A stretch of 64,000 nucleotides of DNA from Malaya genurostris (lineage: Eukaryota; Arthropoda; Insecta; Diptera; Culicidae), in NCBI RefSeq assembly GCF_030247185.1, contig NC_080570.1, forward strand, positions 164,088,882-164,152,881, given 5' to 3'. The position numbers and the translations under genes were made by a program. Positions 10,734-22,825 of the stretch are shown here, piece by piece (within the stretch, counting starts at the first letter, position 1; every line of letters begins with the position of its first letter). A model generated the notes under the pieces. That model was given only the letters and a program-made list of their open reading frames with translations, was not told where the DNA came from and did not search any database.

Positions 10734-13700
10734 TCACATGATCAATCTCTGTTTGGGATCATCTTCGCAGGAGTACGCATCCTTCATCGAGTCGGCATCG
10801 GACATGGCCTCCAGTTCCATTGCCGTGGTGGTCACGTCGAACTGACGGGACGTAATTTCGGTGCTGTTCAAGCTGGGTTCGGTTCCAGCTGGGCTGATGA
10901 AGGTACCACCGCAACCACCGATCGCTCCGTGAAGCCGCGGTGGTGACGTTTCCAGTGTCAACTCCGTATGGGTTGCCGTTTCGTTTAGCTTCGGTGGAGC
11001 ACCCTGGAACATTTTAACCTGCGCCGCATCCAGAGTACTCAGTTCCGGATTGTGAAAGTGCATACCGACGTTGAACTTCCGGCTGTAGCGACGCTTGTAG
11101 TAATATCCGGCGGAACCGACCAGTAGCGCTACCAGTATCAGTGTTACGAACACTTTGGCAAAAGACGAACCTGCTGACTGATCGCCGCCCGGATCCGACA
11201 GAGATTCGATGGGAGTTCGATGATGTGGATGGATCAGTGGCTTCAGGTCGGATGTTTGGGGACATTTTTCTCCCTCACGAACCTGCTCGCCGTTTTGGCA
11301 AATGCATTTGCCTCCATTTTCGGACGATATACATATAAGACTACAGTTAATTTTTTTTGCATCACAGACATTTTCAACCATCGGTTGGCGCGATTGTTGA
11401 ACGATCAGCAGTTGGTTGGAGTTGTGTACGTTCAGTTCTAGAAGTTTGCACTCGTAATCACCGTACAGTTTGCATTGCCCTACGGTGGACGATGCCATGT
11501 TCAGAACCAAGGCTTGGTTTTCATACAGCGTTAATCCGATCGGTTGATTGATTGCTACGGTTTGCTTCTCGATCACCGTCCGGAGATTCTTTCCATCGTA
11601 ATCGACCATTTTAATCGATTTTGTGTTCAAGTCGGCGATGTACAGTATCCGGTTTTCGGTGTCACATTCAAGTGCGGTTACGTGAGGTACATTCTTGGTG
11701 ACAATTTGCTGATGAGATCCATCCAGATTGGCCCGATATATGATGGAGTGAGGTATCTCGAAGATCCAGAAATGCATCTGTGCGTAGAACAGAACATGGT
11801 TGATGGGATCGACGGTTAGTGCCTTGATCAGCACTTGAGCCGGGAACGTTATGATTCTGGCGCAAGTTTGCCGTTGAATGGAGCACAGCTTGATCGATGG
11901 TTCGGAATGGTCGAAGAAGTACAAATTTCCGGTGATCCAGTCGACCGCCAGATGATTCGGATGACCCACGTTACGCAGCGTTAGAGTGGTATTCCGGGCC
12001 AGGTCATATTCGTAGATTACTGGGTTATACTCGTCGGTATAGTAGAGCATCTGACGACGGACGTCTACATCCATATCGATAATACTGGATTCGTTGGTTT
12101 GCAGGAGAACCCGAATCGAAGGAGGTGTCACTTCAAGCTTCCGAATTTGATTGAACGAAGTGTACAGTACGTATCGATTTGGTCCAACGGCTTTGCAGGA
12201 AATTTTATCGGAACGAAGCATAAATCCTGGGTTACAAGAACAACGGAACGATCCCCGCGTGTTCCGACAAATCTGAGCACAAGGTTTGCCCTCTTTGCAC
12301 TCGTCAACATCCAGACAAGATTTTCTATTTCCCGCCAAGGTAAAGCCCAGCCGACAATCACAAACCGGACCGCTCGGTGTTTTTATGCACTTCTGTTCGC
12401 AAGGATTTCTCAAACACGCATCCGCACAACCTTTTCCTTCGTCCTTTCCATCCGTACAATCCTTCTTTTCGTCGCAAACTTTGTTCATAGGAATACACAC
12501 TCCCGGACTGCACTCAAACGAACCCTCACCACATGCGATGTAGAAATGTTTGTCCCTTCCGACGGTTCCGTTCACGCAGTCCACCTCGTCACTGCCGTCA
12601 TCACAGTCCACTTCCTTGTCGCACTGCCATTCTTTTCGAATGCACGTTCCACTCTTGCACTGGAATTCATGTATGCCACAATTGGTACAATCGGCTTCAT
12701 CCTCCCCATTCGGGCACTCCGAAGTTCCATTGCACCGAACCGCAATATCCAAACATTTCCCCGAACGGGAACAAAGAAACTTCGTAGGTTTTTCGTCGTC
12801 GAAGCCAAGGCACGGTTCCGCTTCAACTGTGCAGTTCCGTTCATCGGAATTATCTCCGCAATCATCGTTTCCATCGCACACGAACCGATCCTCAATGCAG
12901 TGGCCCAGAGCACACTTCGTGAATCCTTTCGCGCACTCAGCCTTCGTCGAACACTTCCCGTGTTCGTCGGAACCGTCGGTACAGTCCGGATGGCCATCGC
13001 ATTCCCACCACTTCGGAATACACTGCCCAGAACTGCATCGGAACTGCAATGGTCCACAGGTAGTCGCATTGTGTTTCTCATTGTTCAAATTGGTACAATC
13101 CTTTTCGTCCGATCCGTCCGAACAATCGGGGAATCCATCGCACAATGCATTCAAATCAATACACAGCCCATCCGGACAGGCATGTTGATTCTCATGACAT
13201 CCCTTACCAGCGTCGTAACCCTCGCAGTTCTTTTCGTCCGATCGATCCGGACAATCGTTATGCTTGTCACATCGAAACTTCTGATCGATACACTTACTCC
13301 GATCGGCACACATGAACTGATCAAATCTACACTCCAAACTGGCCGCTCTATCCCGTTCATCGCAGCCCTTCTCATCCGACCCATCCGCACAGTCCTTGTT
13401 CCCGTTGCACCGTTTACTGATGGTCAAACATTCGCCACTCGTGCACCGGAACTCACAATCGATCGCATCGATGCAGGTGGTGTTCTTCGGCGAATTAAAC
13501 ACCATCCCGGTTGGACAAATACACGCACTGGCGTACATCCCGGCGGCAATGCAAATGTGCGAACATCCGCCGTTCTGCTTCTGGCACGGGTGATCGTACC
13601 GTTGCAGTGTTTGACTAGCCAGCAGTACAACTTCATCCGGGAACATACCGAACGGTGGCTTTTCAATGTTAATTTTCTTCGTCAGGCCCAGATTGTGCTT

Positions 13701-16700
13701 GTCGGACCAGTACAGTCGCCGGGATCGGTAGCAGGTCCAAAACAGATTATCCTCCACGATTGCGATCGAGACGGGCATGCGAAGGAACTCCCGGAACAGA
13801 TTGCGCGTGTCACCTTCGTAACTGGTGAACTCGATGCGGCTCAGTCCCATATCGTTCCAGTAGATCGACCGTAGATCGCGATCGACCACAAAATGGAGCG
13901 TTCCATTGCCGCTGAGTTTCTCTTCGATGATGTGATTGTGCAGACCACGTCCGGTCATATCCTGCCGGTCGATGTGGGTGTGCGGATCCGGTGGAGCCGA
14001 ACGAAGGGCGATGAACATTTTACCGATTTCCGGCACGATGGCCAAGCCGACCGGAAACTCCGTACCGAGATAGTGCTGGATTATGGAACGATGATGGGTT
14101 TGCAGGGAGAAAACTTCGATCGTGCTACGCTCGCTGTCCGCCCAGTACAGGTTGTTGCCGAGATAATCTATGGTGAAAAGGTGAAGAAAAAATGTGAAAG
14201 AATACTAAAATAAACTCAAGCAAATACCGAAGGCTAGTGCCGATATGTTTCCGATTCCGGTGCTGATCAATTTGCGGGATGTTTTCGCTTTGATGTCCAC
14301 GGTGAAGATCGCTTTCTGGGTGTTGTCGGCGACGAACAGTTCACCGGTGATCGAGTTGAACACCATTCGGCTGATCGTGAACTGGAAGGCGTCACTTTTA
14401 CTGGTTTCGTGTCGACCAAATGCAGGAATATCCAAGCGAACTAGATAGTTTCCTATGCCCATGAGAAGATACTGTCGCTTGACCGTTTCCTGACAGGAAT
14501 GTTTGTCCGGTTTCAAGGCCATTCCGTATGGACAGCCACAGCTGTAGCTGTTGTTCGGGGTCAATAGGCAAAGATGTGAGCAGGTGTGACCAAGGCAGGC
14601 ATGTTCACCCTTCGGTTGGAAACTCGAATGATAAACATGCACATCTGAAACGATGGAAATGCGTTATTGTGAATCACCGGAACTCATTCTCTCAAGAGCA
14701 TTTGGCCAGAACAGTTGTAAAACTACTAGCAAGTGTATCAGGGAATCCAATATAAATCGAAAAAAAACATCACAGTTACTCCATCTCGCAACGGAGAAGG
14801 TTACTAATTCAATATTTTTTTAATAGTTTGCGTTTAGCATGCAGCCAGAACCTGTCAGCTTGGAGCGAAATCAATCTTCAGTTTAGCAACGCCATCGCAC
14901 GGTGTCACATTCAACTTATCATGTCAATTACACTCAGGCAAAAAATATATGGAATTTCATAATGATGTCGTATGGTTTTTAGCCACAAGAATATTATATG
15001 CGAATCATAAGATTGCCTTATGAAGTCACGAAAATTGGAATTCCAATAGAACGCCTTATGAAATTCATACGAAATTTTTAGGAACATTGTGCGAAATTTC
15101 AATGACAAACATAACTTCTCTCATATACTGTGGAATTCATAAGTTGTTCGTATGAAAACTATAATAGTGATAGATGAGATGTATACTGCAGAGGTATATT
15201 TTTCATATTAATCTTCTGAAATGGTGATTTTAGTGATTTTTGATGCATCATAAGATTTGCCTTATGATTTTCACTACTCAATTTGCCTGAGTGTATATGG
15301 GTGCGCAGTGCTGCTATTTTGGCGCACACGAGTTTGACATTTCTCTCCCCTACTTCTGTGTACAAGATTCGATGCGGACTCGCTTGAGGGCGCCATGCTC
15401 GCAAAAAATGTTGTTGCCAATAATTTGTTCGGGAAATGTGAGAGCTGGATATCTTGTTAATATGATGTCTTTGATGCAGCATAATCTAAAATGTCAAAAC
15501 TAAATGAACATGATGCACACTTAGAGGTGAGAACTTTTCTATATTTTAAGTGTTGTTTTTTTCTGATGAAATGAAATATCGCCTATACACAATACTACAA
15601 TCATTATAACAAAGCGTTCAAAGTTCTGTGCAGAACTGGAATTTAACTTATCGTCTTCACATTCAAAAGTGATGAAGTGGTGTTCAACTTTTCTGAAAAC
15701 AAAACGACCTGATATAGTGTATTTATACCACTGAAATCGGAAATCATCATCATCATAAACCTGAATAAGTGGATTTATTTCTTAAATCAAGAAATTGTAA
15801 TATTTTTTTCGAAAATGTTGGAGAAATTCTGGAATTATTATTACGATAAATTCGTTTTATTCCGTGTTAGCATTTAGAGTTTTACATAGATTTTAAATTA
15901 ACTTCATAATGATATAAATACACTTATTTCAAAAGGGATGTTTGATTCAACTATGTACACGCAGAGAAATAGAACACATTCGATTCTAATGTATTGAGTC
16001 TTTAAGTCAATTTCAAACAATTGTTCGAATCAAATACAACTTTTTCTTAATTATAATTTGAATCAAATAAAACTCTTTTTGAATCAAATTTAGTGTGACA
16101 ATGCATATTAGATTCAAATATATTGAGATATGAATTCAAATTTGAATCAAATCAAAAATTTATTTGATTCAAATGCTTGTTACAGTACATTGAATGTTTT
16201 TGAATCAAATATGTCGTTGGATAAATTCCAATAAAAAAAAATATTGACTCTTGAATTAAACTGAATCAAATATACTGAGTATTAGCTTCAAATTCTGTGA
16301 TGTTTATTAAAATTTTCTTTCTATATGAATGTAACACACACTTTTCACACTATTTTTGCAAGAGAAAAAACAACAACCGTTCCAGCAAGTTGAACGAATA
16401 TTTCGTGCAGTATGTCGTTCAACAAGCGCTCAAGGGCCAACAAAATAGAACGGCCTGCTGAGAGGGATGAATCAGTAGCAGAGTTGCCATTTCAACTTGA
16501 AAAATCTGTGTACCATCTGTGTTGTATATTTTCGGTCATAATCTGTGAAAAACGTTTTGAAAATCTGTCATTTTTATGAAATATTCATAAAAATCTGTAG
16601 AAATCCGTGAATTTTGAAAAAATCTGTGTTCTATGACACAGAATCTGTGTGGCAAAATAGGCAAAAATATCTATGGTTTTACAGAAAAATCTGTGAATAT

Positions 16701-19433
16701 GGTAACTCTGATCAGTAGGTCTGAGCAATTTACCCATCAAGCAGGGGGCCTATTGAAGAATCCAACCAACTCTTTTGCGATCGCTGCGCTGCCCGAGTGG
16801 CGAGCTTTGAACTAAGCGATGGTGATAATTTTCAGATTTTGCTTGAAGATTCGAACAAAATGCAGGGTTTTTATTTTTTTTCCTATGAATCGAATACTAA
16901 CATACAAAAACGTGTGAACATTTGGTAAAAAATCGATCAATAATGATTCAGTAACTTTCCGTGGTATGTTTGATTGATATTTATGGAGAAATCGTAAAGT
17001 GAGGTTGGGTACTGTTTTTATATCTGGGATATTCTTTGTATTTTTTAGGTTGGATTTTGAGATTAATTGATAAATTATGATCAAAAGTTTTATGACTAGT
17101 CTATTTACTCATGTTTTATCATCTAAATCAAATCTGTATGTGAACTGAAAATTTCAAATTTCATCCGAGATTGTCAAGAGTATAGGACAATTTGAAATCA
17201 TATGTTTGATGACAACACGTGAATAATCGTTTTTCTTACCCACATTTGTAAGGTTTTGCCATCTGCATTCTTTCAAACTCAAGTAAATTGAAAAATTCGT
17301 CAAAAATTTTTCTAAATACATGGGATATGTCAAAACAATCACCATAACGCTATCTCGTGGTGACCACGCTGATTGGATTGAATAATAGGCCGCCTATTCG
17401 AATCGGATTACTATGATCGAATGTCAAAATTTGCATACTGTAATTCGATCGAGTGATGCTTTTGTATGGAAAACTAGAACTCGATCGAGATACAAAATGC
17501 AACATTTTGCATTCAATCGAAAGAATCCGATTTGAACGAAATTCAAAAACGGGATGATTAAAGAGAAAAAAATTATAGAAGCTCACCGAAAATCTGCCGA
17601 TCGTGAACCAGCATCTTGCGATCCTTTCCGTTAAATTTGTCGCACGATTGAATGCTTTTGGTATCCCAATCGGACCAGTAGATCCGATCGTTGAAGATTG
17701 AAATCGAGAAGGGATGTTTGACCACGTCGCCGATTACTGTTTTCCGTTGACTACCGTCCAGCCGAACGCTTTCGATTTTCTTCAGTTTCGCATCAACCCA
17801 GTAGAGCCGTTCGTTCGGCCAGTCCAAACACAACCCGTTCGGCCAATGAATGTCCTTGTCGATCAGCGTCCGCTTGTTCGTACCGTCCATGCTGGCAGTC
17901 TCAATCATCGCTTTGACGCCCCAATCGGAATAAAACATGATACCTTTTTGTGGGAGCAGTGCAATCCCTCGAGGCTTATGAAGATTTTCCTGAATCAGCA
18001 TCTTACAGTGGAATCCATTGTTCGAGCATACAGCTATCATCATGTGGCCACTGTCGCTGAAGTAGATGTTGCCGGTTAGCCAGTCCAAAGTCAAATCTTC
18101 CGGTGATGCGAGTCCAGAGGTTAGCAGAAGTTCTCGTTTACTTCCATCTTCCTCGGCACGCTCGATTGATTCAGTTTTAAAGGAGATATCCGTCCAGTAC
18201 ACGTGACTACCATCGTAACTAACGCCGATCACCTGGGACAGATCTTTTGCAACGTAATACTGATGTTTGGATGTTAGATATAAACCGCCAATGGATTTTT
18301 GCGTCGAGTACAGTAGCAGTGCTTCTGTGGCGTCTGAAAAGAATAAATACAGTTTGAATCTGACACAAACACTAACCACTTAGATAGAGCACTTACCAGT
18401 CAATTCACATGTCCGCCCATCTTTTCTCAGTTTAAACTTGTTCACACATGTGCAGTTAAAAGATCCCGGAGTATTTTCACAGCCCTGCGAGCACAGCCCA
18501 TAACGATCGCATTCGTTGATATCTTCGCAAGTTTTGGTTAGCCTGTTAAAAACGAAGCCTTTTTCACACAGACAAACCGCTCCCTGCGGTGTATTCTGAC
18601 AACCTCCCGAACATTTCAGTTCTTCGCAGCCCTTCGAGTTGCACAACGCACCCTCATCACTCCGATCGCCACAATCACCCGTCCCGTCGCAAACTTTCTT
18701 CAGATCGATACAGGTGCGATTATCCGAACACTCGTACTTCCCATGCTCCAAATCACATGCAGCGTAGCAATTCTCCTCGTCCGAGCCATCCCCACAGTCG
18801 TCAATTCCGTCGCAAACCCAATCATGGCTTTTGATGCAGTGCTTGTTTTTGCACAGAAATCCTTTGCACTTACTCTCGATATCCATGCAGCCGATTGTTT
18901 CGTCCGATCCGTCCAAACAATGCTCCACACCGTCACACACCAGATCCACCGGAATACACATCTTATCCGTACAGGTAAACTCAAACTTACTGCACGGGAC
19001 CGGAACGTGCGGTACTTCAAAACCTTCGCAGTTTTCTTCGTCATCTCCTAGCGGACAATCGTCATGTTTGTCGCACAGGAACGACGCACTTATGCAGCTA
19101 TTATCGTGCTTACACCGGTACCACATCGGCTCACGACACAGGAAATAATCTGCGAATCAATGGAAATCGAAGGAACCGTGGTTTTATTCGATGGTTTAGC
19201 TACTCACCACAGCCACGCTCGTCGCTGCCATCGGTACAATCCTTATTGCCGTTGCAGCGACTCGCCTTCGGAATGCACGTTCCGCTATCGCACTGAAACT
19301 CCTCCTTAGTGCAGGAGGCGGTAGTGACCTTGGAAGAAGACCCCTTGCGAGCCGCTTCGACGATCATCAACGCAAAACAAATCAATCCACCGACCGTGAT
19401 CAATCGTACGATCACACTACTCGATCGTAACAT
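10734..19433 (-). CDS. VgR: Vitellogenin (yolk protein) receptor, LDL-receptor superfamily
   Basis: Endocytic receptor that takes up vitellogenin into developing oocytes. Five coding exons by GT-AG junctions: 19208-19433, 18397-19149, 17587-18333, 14228-14644, 10734-14167; every junction splits a codon after its first base and all rejoin as Asp. Predicted length 1,858 residues, close to mosquito VgR. Order: signal peptide (1-28), five LDLa repeats (41-245), two EGF (250-323), YWTD propeller, EGF (592-626), second propeller, EGF (909-946), eight LDLa (952-1295), two EGF (1299-1372), third propeller, EGF, transmembrane segment (about 1720-1738), 120-residue cytoplasmic tail. The 5+8 LDLa layout separates it from lipophorin receptors (one cluster). 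The tail has FHNPEL, an FxNPxF/Y-like internalisation signal, and ends QRLIM with a Leu-Ile pair. No frame break; the 19433 ATG is chosen because it leads directly into the signal peptide. Confidence 0.95.
14931..15293. mobile_element. TA-flanked MITE with CACTCAGGCAAA termini
   Basis: 363 bp with inverted ends CACTCAGGCAAA / TTTGCCTGAGTG, flanked by TA (14929-14930, 15294-15295), as for Tc1/mariner-type MITEs. The interior repeats short CATAAG/CTTATG inverted motifs, so it could fold into several hairpins. Lies in VgR intron 3. Confidence 0.8.
15957..16300. repeat. Array of TTGAATCAAAT motifs
   Basis: At least six near-copies of T(T)GAATCAAAT or its complement ATTTGATTCAA lie within about 340 bp, irregularly spaced. 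Left boundary reads CACGCAGAGAAATAGAACAC, a MITE-like start, but no matching right terminus was found. Probably an old element in VgR intron 3. Confidence 0.5.
16479..16710. mobile_element. Short hAT MITE with 8-bp target duplication
   Basis: 232 bp with termini CAGAGTTGCCAT / ATGGTAACTCTG, flanked by perfect ATCAGTAG repeats (16471-16478, 16711-16718). The interior is made of repeated AATCTGTG motifs. Terminus and 8-bp duplication both fit hAT. Lies in VgR intron 3. Confidence 0.85.
17396..17541. repeat. Imperfect inverted repeat in VgR intron 3
   Basis: Arms of about 40 bp (near 17396-17436 and 17498-17541) share CGAATCGGATT...CGAATG with the complement of CATTCAATCG...AATCCGATTTG. The spacer has a second ATTCGATCGAGT / ACTCGATCGAGA pair. 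Could be a small MITE or a hairpin; no clear target duplication. Confidence 0.45.
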
Positions 19434-19936
19434 GATCGTTTCCCGACAATAGCGGTTGTTTTTGCTGCAACAAAACAAAGTGAGGTTAGGCTGCTACTTC
19501 GACACGTGGTTTCATTCGACTACCTCTTAAAATATGTTATTGTCGTTTACTAGCAAATTTAAAGTTAGCTAAGTAAAACCAATTTATGCTTTCAAAGTCA
19601 CTGTTCGAACATGCTTGTAATACACTAAACTAGTCATGCACAGCAAGCGGAACGGGCGGAAATACCGATCTTTCGATCGACCAACGAAAGCTGCAGTTGA
19701 CGATCGGTACTTAACGACACAGAAACGATCAACACCGAGACCGTTCCATTGCAAAAAAAAACTAAGTCCAGCAAACAAAATTTAACAGCTAAATCTAAAG
19801 CAGCTGAACACTGCGGCTGGACTAGGAGGGGAAAAATACGCAATGGCGATTGCTTTCGATCGCAATTGTGGTTGATCGAACGAATCGAGTATAGAAAAAC
19901 TGCTCGAAAAGTGAGCACCTGACGTTTCTGCGGTAA
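19434..19936 (-). promoter_or_regulatory. Probable 5' UTR and proximal promoter of VgR
   Basis: The 500 bp upstream of the VgR start codon holds no other gene and ends at a MITE. On the minus strand an AT-rich GCATAAATTGG lies near 19580-19590 and could serve as a TATA-like element, but no transcription start can be fixed from sequence. Confidence 0.35.
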
Positions 19937-20130
19937 TGCCCCGTTTACACTTCTGCTGGCTGCCAGCATGCTGGCGTCATTGTACTGCCCTCTTAGGAAA
20001 AAACGTTCAACTGTGGTCCAATGATCCAAAGTATTAGACCAACGAAGGACCATCGTTGAACGTTTTTTTCCTCAGAGGGCAGTACACTGACACCAGCATG
20101 CTGGCAGCCAGCAGAAGTGTAAACGGGGCA
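19937..20130. mobile_element. Long-palindrome MITE upstream of VgR, TAA target duplication
   Basis: 194 bp made almost wholly of two inverted arms of about 75 bp. Left arm starts TGCCCCGTTTACACTTCTGC and includes CTGCCAGCATGCTGG; the right arm is its near-complement. TAA lies on each side (19934-19936, 20131-20133). The duplication fits a PIF/Harbinger-type element. It sits about 0.5 kb upstream of the VgR start codon. Confidence 0.8.
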
Positions 20131-20212
20131 TAAGCTCAAGTGCGGTCTCGATCAGCGATGTCAGATCGACAGATTGCACAGCTGGAGTTTTCGAGGAAAA
20201 TGTCAATCTACA

Positions 20213-20250
20213 CACTAAGAAAATTTCGCAGGGTTCGGTAATTTTTTATT
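20213..20250 (+). repeat. Terminal fragment of the TTCGGTAA-rich family G
   Basis: CTAAGAAAATTTCGCAGGG followed by TTCGGTAATTTTTT matches the terminus of the family G elements at 20998-21640 and (reverse complement) 51665-52378. Only this end is present. Confidence 0.45.
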
Positions 20251-20997
20251 TTTTATTCCTTGTTGATAGTTTAGTTGGTCAGAAGGAGTTCGGAGTGCAC
20301 CTCGATAATCCAAGAAAATTTTCAACATTGCCGTCCTGAACGTGGTTCGTCGTCAACGCGTTCTCGACCCTCTTTGAACAACTTGTGCTAACCAAAAACG
20401 CTTGCTAGAGACATACAATTATCAATTTGTTACCGTACACAAAATTCAAAGGAACTTCTTTGTTGAATAAATTCACTCATTGTAAAAATCGCCGATTCAG
20501 TAAGACAAAAGTATACTAAAAACTAATGAATATTTTGACATGACACTTGACACAGATGTCACTGACAGTCAGTCTTACTACTTTTTGCCCACAGTAGTAT
20601 GTCAAGTATGTTCTCTTTTTGCTGCACACCGTGTTCGTTTGGGTGTTCACTGAACTTCAGCTCGCTATTATTTTGGTTTACCGCGGTGAACGATGGGATT
20701 GCAGACAAACCTGTACAAACAAAGTAGACCCAAAATTACCGTAATTTTAAACGCAGGTTCGAAAACATTTAACTCAAACGAGCGTAGCTAAAGAATTAGT
20801 TATTTATAATAAGTACTTTTAAGAAATTAGATTGAATCTACTGATGTTTGTGATAGTCAACTAGGTTGAAATTTTTAAAATTTACCATATGGTAACTAAA
20901 CTTTACCATAAACATAGATGTAATGTGAATGTTCCGAAAATTGATTTTATTAAATATAGCGATAACGTTATATTTGGCTCCGGTTAATCGATAATGT

Positions 20998-21640
20998 TTC
21001 AAAATTTCGCAGGATTCGGTAATTTTCTACTGAATTTTCAACAGCTGAACGTTCGGTAATTGAACTGACTACAGGCTTTCGGTAATGCATATTTTGATGA
21101 CCTGCAAAGCACTACCGAACTCTTCGGTAAACTCAATGATATAAATTAACGCGGTTAGAACGGTAAATATAGTATTTATTTTTAATCAACAATGGAATGG
21201 TTTTTTGAATTTTTGAGAATTTGTTTACGCGATTGCTGAGAAGTTTCTTTAGCACGAATCTCGGTGATATTCTTAGCAAATTATTTTCTAAGAAGAAACC
21301 TGTTAATATTAATTATGCATTAGAACTAACTAATAATTCTAATAAAGCGTTCACCTCTTTCCTAAAGTTGATTGATGCTGTATTACTTATAAAACTTTAA
21401 ACCTTCAAACAATTACTACAATAGCTCACTCGTAAATGACGTTTTTAAATCAACGCCGTGAATCACGTTAGAAAGCAATTTACCGAAGTTCAGCGATTAA
21501 AAGTTGATTTAACTATATCTTCGGTATTCTTTACCGTACTCGGCAACTATTAGGGTTTACGGTAGAAATTGTAGCTATCTACAGAACTCGACAAACGAAC
21601 ACCAACAACAGAATTACCAAAATTTAAAATTTCAAAACAA
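20998..21640 (+). mobile_element. Non-autonomous element family G, copy 1 (TTCGGTAA-rich)
   Basis: Begins AAAATTTCGCAGGATTCGG and carries five or more TTCGGTAA motifs near its left end and TTTACCGTACTCGGCAACTATT-type sequence towards its right. The same two blocks occur in the same relative order in 51665-52378 (opposite orientation). No coding capacity. Class unknown; exact right limit uncertain. Confidence 0.55.
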
Positions 21641-21771
21641 ATTAAATTATGGGTATTTTGAAACAGTTTCTACGAGTGGGTTCCAAACATTGATGCTTCA
21701 AATCACTATTAAATCCAAAATGAGAGCTTCCACAATCAAGGTTATTGCAAATTTTTATTGGGAGTACAAAT

Positions 21772-22420
21772 TAGTTCGGTCCGTTTTCAAAAGATGGCTC
21801 TGGCTGTTATGAATATTGAACCACAACAGCTGATGCTGATATTTTCAAGAGGTTAGACACTTGTTATTAGTATTCAGTTCGAGTTTTTCACTGTGTTATT
21901 TATGAGCAATTTTGTGATAACTAAGCAGTATTTGTGGGAGATTGTAGTTTTCTGTTTTAATTGGAAGAAATGTGCAACTGGAGCGCCTCAAATGCTTGTG
22001 GATGTTTAAGGTGATAATTTTTCAACCGATAAATCAAGCAGGCAATGGTTTCGACGTTTCAGGAATGGAAATTTCAGTGTCGAAGACAGGCCTTGTTCTG
22101 GACAACCAAAAAAATCGAAGACAAACAGTTGGAGGCATTACTCAGCCTTATGAACTCAAAAACCACAAAGCAAGGGTTTTTACATCGAATTGTTACTGGG
22201 AATGAAAAATGGATATTCTAAGAAAATAACACTACGCTATTTCCGGTCAGTTGTTACCATCGACCTCAACATCAAAGTCGAATTCGAAGGTCATGTTGTG
22301 CATGACCTTTCGGTGGAACCAAAAGGGTGTTGTGTACTAAATCAAGCTGACACTGGCGAACTGCACATAGTGCAAATCTGTTTAATGAACATGCCTCAGT
22401 GCAGCAACGCTTAAAATTGT
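21772..22420 (+). pseudogene. Decayed mariner transposase
   Basis: Fragments in several frames read as a mariner transposase: QWFRRFRNGNFSVEDRPCSG (about 22040-22100, end of the DNA-binding part), KGFLHRIVTGNEKW (about 22172-22214, containing the region of the first catalytic Asp, here read as NEKW) and a GQ...STSTSKSN block (about 22246-22280). Stops and frameshifts are frequent. A plausible 5' inverted repeat starts near 21772. The second and third catalytic aspartates are not seen. Confidence 0.7.
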
Positions 22421-22825
22421 CACACATTCTCAGTGAAATAATTCAAACCAACAGCCTGATACTTTTACTGTCTCATTTACATCGCATCCAAAACAAACAA
22501 AGAGAGACGAAGCATTTTCGTCTCTCACTGCAACAAAAGAGAGTTTCAATGACAACACGTGACTAGTTACCCTACGACAAGACGAAACCAAGATAGGAGG
22601 AAGCAGTCAAATATCAATTCGCATTCTTTCATCGCCATAATAAAAATCTGGTTAAGTATTGCTATAAAGTTTGGCTATAAAGAGTGTCTAGAATATGATA
22701 AATCGAAATAATTAACGCCTTTGGAGACCAAAACTATTATAGCTTCAAGCACCAACAGGTAAAGATCATTGTGAATCGTTTTCTGTCATTATCTATTCTC
22801 GAATCTTCCTGTTGAATATCGACAC
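22421..22825. other. Intergenic, no gene recognised
   Basis: No coding or RNA feature recognised. Confidence 0.5.

Larger units (their letters stand above)
14645..17586 (-). other. Large intron 3 of VgR, filled with MITEs
   Basis: 2,942 bp with a GTGAGC donor (complement of 17581-17586) and a TTTCAG acceptor (complement of 14645-14650). The other introns are 58 bp (19150-19207), 63 bp (18334-18396) and 60 bp (14168-14227). The extra length is explained by MITEs at 14931-15293 and 16479-16710, the motif array at 15957-16300 and a hairpin at 17396-17541. Confidence 0.85.

Noticed and set aside
10731..10736. Readthrough of the VgR stop
   Set aside because: A second in-frame TGA follows at once.
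12099..13874. 591-codon plus-strand open frame
   Set aside because: It lies antisense to the LDLa repeats of VgR. Cys/Asp/Glu-rich repeats leave the opposite strand open; no domain is recognisable.
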